64,000 bases of DNA from NCBI GenBank assembly GCA_014898425.1, contig RCSZ01000017.1, positions 868,001 through 932,000 of the forward strand, in the 5' to 3' direction. The stretch comes from Botryotinia globosa. Lineage: Eukaryota; Ascomycota; Leotiomycetes; Helotiales; Sclerotiniaceae. The notes under the pieces were generated by a model. The model made no database searches, was not told where the DNA came from, and saw only the letters and a list, made by a program, of their open reading frames with translations. Below are positions 57,591 through 64,000 of this stretch, piece by piece. Positions within the stretch are counted from its first letter, which is position 1. Each line of letters opens with the position of its first letter. A program made the translations under genes and the position numbers.

Positions 57591-58562
57591 GGAGGAGTAT
57601 GGATTAAGTAATTGATTATCGATGGTGCGTGTAGGTAGGTGAAGTAAGTTATGGCAGATCAACTCTCCTCAATGTAAAATCGTACCAGGACTATCCAAAT
57701 CAATTACTTGTGAAATCAAGATTTCCTCTCGTGTTTCTGTTCTCGATGAAGTTGCGCGGCCTAATTTCTTGGCAGATTCTCGGACGTCAGATATGGAAGC
57801 TTGTGCGATTAGGACAGTCGGCACATTAATGTTCTTGACGTTTTAGAATTGAGGTGGGTATGTTATTTATTGATCGATTGAATCTTGACCCTTGACGTAA
57901 ATCTCCAAAAAGTGAAGGTAGTGTCGAGTATATTTTTGATGGTGAGACGTTTGATGAAAGAGGTTCTTCTACTCGATCTTCTTTCCGCGGCCGCTTCAGA
58001 TGAATTGTTAGTCAAATATTCGAATCTTTTTTGGTCCCACTCCAAAATAAAATACAAGACGGAAGTCGACGCGAACATGAGACAAGTTGACGCACAAGGT
58101 GACAGAAGCTTAAACTAAAGCTTCATAGACTTTTACGCTTATTCTTACTCCGGAAAAGAAAGAAAAAAGTAAAGAAATAAATAGATTTTGACTTGTGGAA
58201 CCTGTGGAGAAGAGTTTCTAGTCGGTCGTAGAGTTTTGAACACGGCTCGAGCTTGAACTTGAGCGTAATCTTCTTTTTTTCTTCTTCTTTTTTTGCTTCT
58301 CTCAAGATCAATTCCGATACAAAACGGTCCACGACAAAGATAGTATGACAATTGTACGAGAAACATTGAATGTGTAGATTTGCGAAGATTTTGAAGGTGT
58401 CCGCAACTATCTTTTCCTCGCGCATTGAATTGATACGAGTGTTTGAATATGTTGAGATGACATATCTTTTACTCTTTCAAATACTTTGAGGAATGAAGAG
58501 GGTTTGGAAGAAACATGTAATTTCTCTGTCAAGCAGACGATTCAAATATGTATTTGGTGTGT

Positions 58563-58610
58563 AATGAATGAATGAATGAATGAATGAATGAATGAATGAA
58601 TGAATGAATG
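58563..58610. repeat. (AATG)n tetranucleotide repeat
   Basis: About twelve uninterrupted AATG units. Confidence 0.93.
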
Positions 58611-59289
58611 TGAAGGTTGGATTTGGTATTGATTGGATGGGATTGAACGGGAATGAATGGGATTGGCAATGTTTCTCAATCTCGATGAGGATGATGATGA
58701 TGATAGAGACAATGATGTAACTGATGTGTGTTTGTCTCTCCTACTGAAGAACGAGGAACGAATAACGGGAGAGCGAGGTGGAAGACATAAAGGTATCTGG
58801 GTGCACAACCGCAAAAGTAGGTACACCACCTGCAATATTCCATCGAATACCCGGATACTTTCTATTCTTCTCTTCTCTTCTCTTCTCGTCTCGTCTCGTC
58901 TCTTCTCATCCTCTCTTCTAAAAAAAAAGGGGGAAGATGATTGAACAATATGAAAGATGTGTATGAAACATGAGTGTGGAAGGGTGTATGTATATGTCGA
59001 TGGTCAAGGAAAGAGTATTGTACATACCTGATGTAATGAAGAGAAGTGTTTTAAACGTGCCGAACAGCTGACTTATATCTTGACAACTTCGACTTGAAGA
59101 ATGATACAGTTCGAGGAGTTGACGTTGACGGATCGAAGTTGATATGACTATAGCTCACTAAAATATTAAAGTACAACTAGCTGGTATGGAGGTGAAAGTT
59201 TATCGACCGCTGAAGCTCGCGTTTGTCGGTCGGAAAGGTATTCAAGGAGGAAGAGGTGAAGAGGAAGAAGAGGAGTAAGAATCAAGCTT

Positions 59290-59335
59290 CCTTTCTATCT
59301 TTCTATCTTTCTATCTTTCTATCTTTCTATCTTTC
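59290..59335. repeat. (CTATCTTT)n octanucleotide repeat
   Basis: About five and a half copies of CTATCTTT. Confidence 0.9.
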
Positions 59336-62300
59336 CCTCGGTGCCGTACCAATCCCTTGGTTTTGTTCGTCAAAAGTGCCGCGCGATGTGAAAATGGATG
59401 AGTACGTCGGCATAAATTGATAGACCGTTTTCGGGTGGAGAAGATAGGCAGGCTCAAGGGTTCTGGGGCCAACAAGGAGTTTATGTATGATCCAATTGAT
59501 CGAGATGATGGATTGAATGGTGCAGCGTGAGCCCTCAAAACTACTTCGGATACTAAATGGACTCAGAGAAGTCCGATAGATAGATAGATATAAAATAGTC
59601 GCAGTCGAAGTCCTGCGTGGACGTATTCTGAGTCTTGGTTTTGGTCTTGGTCTACCAGGTAATGCATGGACGGAATTTGGAAAAGACAAGCATGCCAATA
59701 ACTCGTAATATAAACGCCCGTCTCCTTTAGAGTAAAGAAGGTAAAAAAGACTACTCGGTCCTGTCGATGGTATCAATCTGTATGGCACATATAAAGGCAA
59801 GATGGCCCAATCACCAACAATGCTCAATATCTTGTAGCAAATGAGAATCCCAGAATCCCAGCAGAATCTATAAGTATAAAAGAAGGTTCGCCAGTTGGTT
59901 GGTGACAATCTTACTCTGTAGATTAAGTTTGGAATGGGTATCCATTCAGTCTGAAGCTCAAAGCTGTAATTGCAATGTTCATTTGGATCTTCCAAACTAA
60001 ACTCGATGGAGCAATATGGATATACGAGCATGGTAGTTGAACGAGTATGTGGACTTTCTTAGTTTCCCAGGGGTATAAATGCTTTGTCCTGAAGCGAGTT
60101 ACAACTTTTATTACATTCGATATGCTTGGTTACTTCACAATTAGAAAACGTACCAACTAGGAAGTATCAAACACGTTATGCTACTTCTTTGAGTAAGATC
60201 CGTCTCAAATCATAATGCCAGAAGTTATACGTTTTTGCAATGTTCGCTCTATTCAGTCTCTCGCGTGGGTATGTGTCTAAAGCTTGTTGATACCTCAAAG
60301 TTGTCTATTTTCTGTTACTCGTATTCGAATGCCTTGGTCTTGCTTGTTGGCTGAACCTTGGCAATACCAAGTTAAGCAGCAGAGATGAATGTGCAGATAG
60401 AATTGTACGGAGTAGCTGAAGCAATATCTAACAGATACTAGGTATAGAAGTGTGTCTGTCTAACCTGGATTGCAAACAACTGCCGATATTCGATCTTCCT
60501 GCCCCGACGCTCCCCCCTTCATTTGCTTCTAGGTTTATTCGCAACGTCAGATACATACATAATTGCATGCAACATGCTACATGTATGATCTCCCCAAGCA
60601 ATCGCAATTTACAAGAGAAAGAATTTTGATCTTGGAAGTGCGAATAGAATTTCTTGGCTGATTAGCCCAATGTCTGATTAGGACTCGTGGGCAACAAAAT
60701 GGATGTGGAGATCTGATCTGCCTTAAGCTTTCCTTGTTCCTTGCAAACAAACCAGCAATAAAAGTCTTGTCTACGGGATATTTACCTTAGTAAGGTCTAA
60801 AGGCATTCCATTCGTGAATCGTAACAGAACCTCTTTAAAATAATCTTTATTTTGAATACACTTACTTGGCTTCCATGAAAACTTAATCAGCTTCTGTGAT
60901 AGAACGCCAATGCACTCAACTTTGTTTCGATATTACGACCGTATGCGTATTTGTAAGTATTTAGTCATCTAGCTAGAAGATATTCATCTACATCTTGACT
61001 GGGACCGACAACACAATCCATCTTCTCTCTCCCCATCTTCTTTAGGCCATTTTTTTACAAATTTAACCTTGGTAACAAGGATAAATGATGAGGGTTCTGG
61101 ATTCGTAAGCTTAGTGGATTCAAGGAAAGCATTTCGGATTAGGATTGACGGGCAAACCCCCTTCTTTTACATGGACTGTCAGTCTGTCACTATCAGAACT
61201 CAGAAGGGACCATTAGTCTCCATTGGCCACACAAAAGCATGATTAGCTGACTACGACTGTTGGACCAACTGTTATGTATGATGCCGAGTATAATGTGAAT
61301 ATCATCAAACCTGAAGGATCAAGAAGGTAACTGTAGGAGCGTAAATGAAAAAGCTTATGTTTCTTCAAGGCTCTCCAGATTCGGCAATTGAAAAGGGGGC
61401 TGAAGGCTGGCCGAGTGATATATGAATCGTAAACATCATTGCTTTGCAGCCAGTCATTTGTTGGGGGTGAAGTTTCGAAAATCATCCCATCACCAACTTC
61501 AAGACCATTTTATCCCACATCCCCACAATCATCCACCACACTGCTACACTGATCATCGAATCCCATAATCTTGGCTTGCCATTCCTGCCAAACAACCAAC
61601 AAAAGGCCAGATCACAAGACCACCTACCAAATGTTTGCTCTCATATTCTGTACTCCGTACACCTCGGGGCCAAGTCCATCGGTCTCCTCACCATGCACAT
61701 CACTGCCCGGCGCAGTCAGCACATCAAACAGTAATATACCGGCCGCATAAGAACACAACAATACACAAAAGCAAGCAGCGCCTCATCGAAGCGAGTTTTT
61801 GCTCACCGGCATCTCTTTCCTTTCTTTGGCCCCCAAATTCTTGTTTCAGATAGGTACCTAATCCAAACGCCTGTAACCTATGTCAGCATTCTAAAAGTAT
61901 CTTATTTTATACTCCTCCCATCTTCTCGCGTGAGAGGCCAGGCAAGGTAATGACGGCACAAATATGATCCAGACAGTCGGTAACTTTCACACGACACGAT
62001 ACGATGCGCATAGCTAGCACCGTATTGCATATAGCCTTTTACTGTGCAGACACGAGAAACAGCCGCGAGCACGAGTGGGCAGGCGAGAAACGGGATGTCC
62101 TCATTTTTCATTTCCGGCTGAGATTTAGGGAGTGACATCGAGATGGAATGTAACTGTTTGGGATCTTTTCTCGACTTGGGGGTTAAGGTTCTTTCAATTT
62201 TCCTTTCACGGTAGCACATTTTCACCCTCAATGTAAGATACATACAGATAGTACCTAGGTAACACACCATCGTGAGGGAGCACAACCACAACATCGACCA

Positions 62301-63802
62301 GGATCAACACAGCCGCCATCACGAATCCTACGAACGGAGTACATACGGGGGGAGTGTAAACGCAATCTGGTTCATTTTAATCAGGTCATTTTATGCTATC
62401 CTAATTCCTAACCTCATTGTATACATAACCTTATTGCGTACTCTGTGTCTACTCAACTCTCGATTGGAAATTGAATCAACTCATCGGTCCCGAAGGGCCT
62501 TTCTAATCGGACTTTTACACAATACTGGAGTACATATATACATATATACATACACAGAAACCTCTTCCCTTCTTCCTCTTCCAAAAGACGTCTAATTGAC
62601 GGACGAATACAGTTGATCTCCCCCAACCCCCAAGCCTTTGTCCCAATCCTCAAATTCTCAATTCGTTTCACGCCGCGAAACATTGCGAGGCACGCGTCCG
62701 AAGTAGGAAAGTAGGTAGGTAATTAAATCTCCGCTTTAATATATAAATATGGAGTACATACTACATACAGATGAAAAAAATCCACATCGGAATGAAGCTT
62801 AAAAGCTTACGCTTACTCTTAAGTTGACTCTTGAACGGTTGAACCCTATTTTTCGTTTCTTCTCTCGAGCTTTGCGTATTGGTCTGTCATGCTGTTGGCG
62901 TCAGTCAGCTTTGACGCGGACTGTATGGGATTGATCGCTTTGGTATGGGGAGGATTGGAAGGATGGCGTATGTATACATGTATGTATGTATGTACAGTAA
63001 GCTGGTAGGCAAGTGGACAAGCAGGTGGGAAATGAGAGGGAATGGATTCGACGAATAGATAGATGGATAGATGTATTTGAGCACCATCTATTTCTTACAT
63101 GATGCTATACTCGTCCATCTTCGGGTAGTACAGAGTATAAGTTTCCATTCAGAAACTTCCTACAATGACATAAATGGATCCATCGATAGCAAGTTGCAAC
63201 TCTTCTGCAGATCGATCCAGATTCGGACCCAACATGCTTCGGGTCCCTATCTCTCTGTCTATCTATCTATTTTCCGTTCGATCAACGCCGAGGTTTTTGC
63301 ATCGGGATGAACTTCGGTGTATTGTATCTTGCGGTATTATGCAATATCTTAGCTGCTTTCCTCCACAGCACACCAGTAACAGACAGACCGCATGATGGCA
63401 GATTCAAGATGCTGTGTGTGATCTGAAGACTTCTCCCACGGTGCCTGTTCATCTCGACGAAGACTGCCTATCTCGGATGGAGTAACACGTCGGAAAATAA
63501 ATGAAAACGAGACCATGTACTCCATCCACGCCCTCATCATACTTTGTAGTATATCCATCCACCCAGTAAGTCACTTCGCATCACACCAGGATCTGTTCAT
63601 CCGAAGCAGTATGCATAAGGCTCAGAAGACCGACGGCATAAGTCCGGGTATATTGGTATATTCACAAGTTACAAGTTACAACTTACAACCCTACTGTTTG
63701 AGAGGACCTGGCAACCAGGAAGTGTAGTTACTAGTTAGTCGGAGGTAAACTGTTCGATACATGATACATCATCTGATACCCTTATACCAACGAGTCCCCA
63801 GC

Positions 63803-63833
63803 CCATCTCCCATCTCCCATCTCCCATCTCCCA
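63803..63833. repeat. (CATCTCCC)n tandem repeat
   Basis: About four copies of an eight-base unit near the right edge. Confidence 0.85.
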
Positions 63834-64000
63834 TTCACGATTCATGATTCATCACCACTGACCAGAGTGATGATGGCGGTAATCCAATCAAGCAAATGCA
63901 ATCGAATCGGTAGACGGACGCATGATGAAACAAATTGGAAGGATTCTTTTCACCGGTCCCGAAACTCGATGTGGGAAATAGGGTTTGGAGTGCGGAATTG

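Larger units (their letters stand above)
57591..64000. other. 6.4-kb gene-free region upstream of the WOPR gene
   Basis: No supported gene to the window end. Many simple repeats. A 234-codon open frame on the minus strand (59327-60031) includes the TATC/TTTC and TAGA repeats and matches nothing recognised. Part of this DNA is likely a long leader and regulatory region of the WOPR gene. Confidence 0.45.

Overview
The window is a stretch of nuclear chromosome from a filamentous ascomycete (Pezizomycotina), most likely a Leotiomycete of the Botrytis/Sclerotinia kind. The basis is genes with few short introns (mostly 47-100 nt, GT..AG, often with CTAAC/CTGAC-like branch sites), a dispersed 5S rRNA gene, a WOPR-domain regulator of the Gti1/Pac2 type, and the general flavour of the proteins. 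The genus is inference from memory; no search was run.

Layout. 0-11.5 kb is a compact housekeeping block: ERV1 sulfhydryl oxidase (-), HEM4 uroporphyrinogen-III synthase (+), OXR1/TLDc protein (+), condensin subunit YCS4/Cnd1 (-), CDC7 kinase (+) and ribosomal protein RPL28/uL15 (-). 12.6-14.7 kb is the wreck of a multi-membrane-segment gene broken by several frameshifts. 14.7-24.6 kb holds one MFS monocarboxylate-type transporter between long gene-free, microsatellite-rich stretches. 24.6-30.4 kb has a Zn(II)2Cys6 regulator (+) facing a peroxisomal copper amine oxidase (-). 32-33.2 kb is a proline-rich gene interrupted by one in-frame TAA. 33.7-40 kb holds CFT2 (CPSF100) and SEC24, head to head. 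41.6-44.4 kb has a small Cys-rich gene, a 5S rRNA gene, a small secreted protein and a second doubtful Cys-rich reading frame. 46.8-51 kb holds a microbial-type PARG-domain protein (-) and mitochondrial asparaginyl-tRNA synthetase (+). 51-64 kb is nearly gene-free and contains only the WOPR regulator (-), with over 6 kb of gene-free DNA upstream.

The genes do not form one pathway. They cover heme synthesis, mitochondrial import, oxidative-stress protection, chromosome condensation, replication start, translation, mRNA 3'-end formation and COPII transport, plus accessory genes (transporter, regulators, amine oxidase, secreted protein). No secondary-metabolite cluster, intact transposon, virus-like gene or CRISPR array was recognised. 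Exon joins were deduced by hand from reading frame, splice sites and remembered family conservation.
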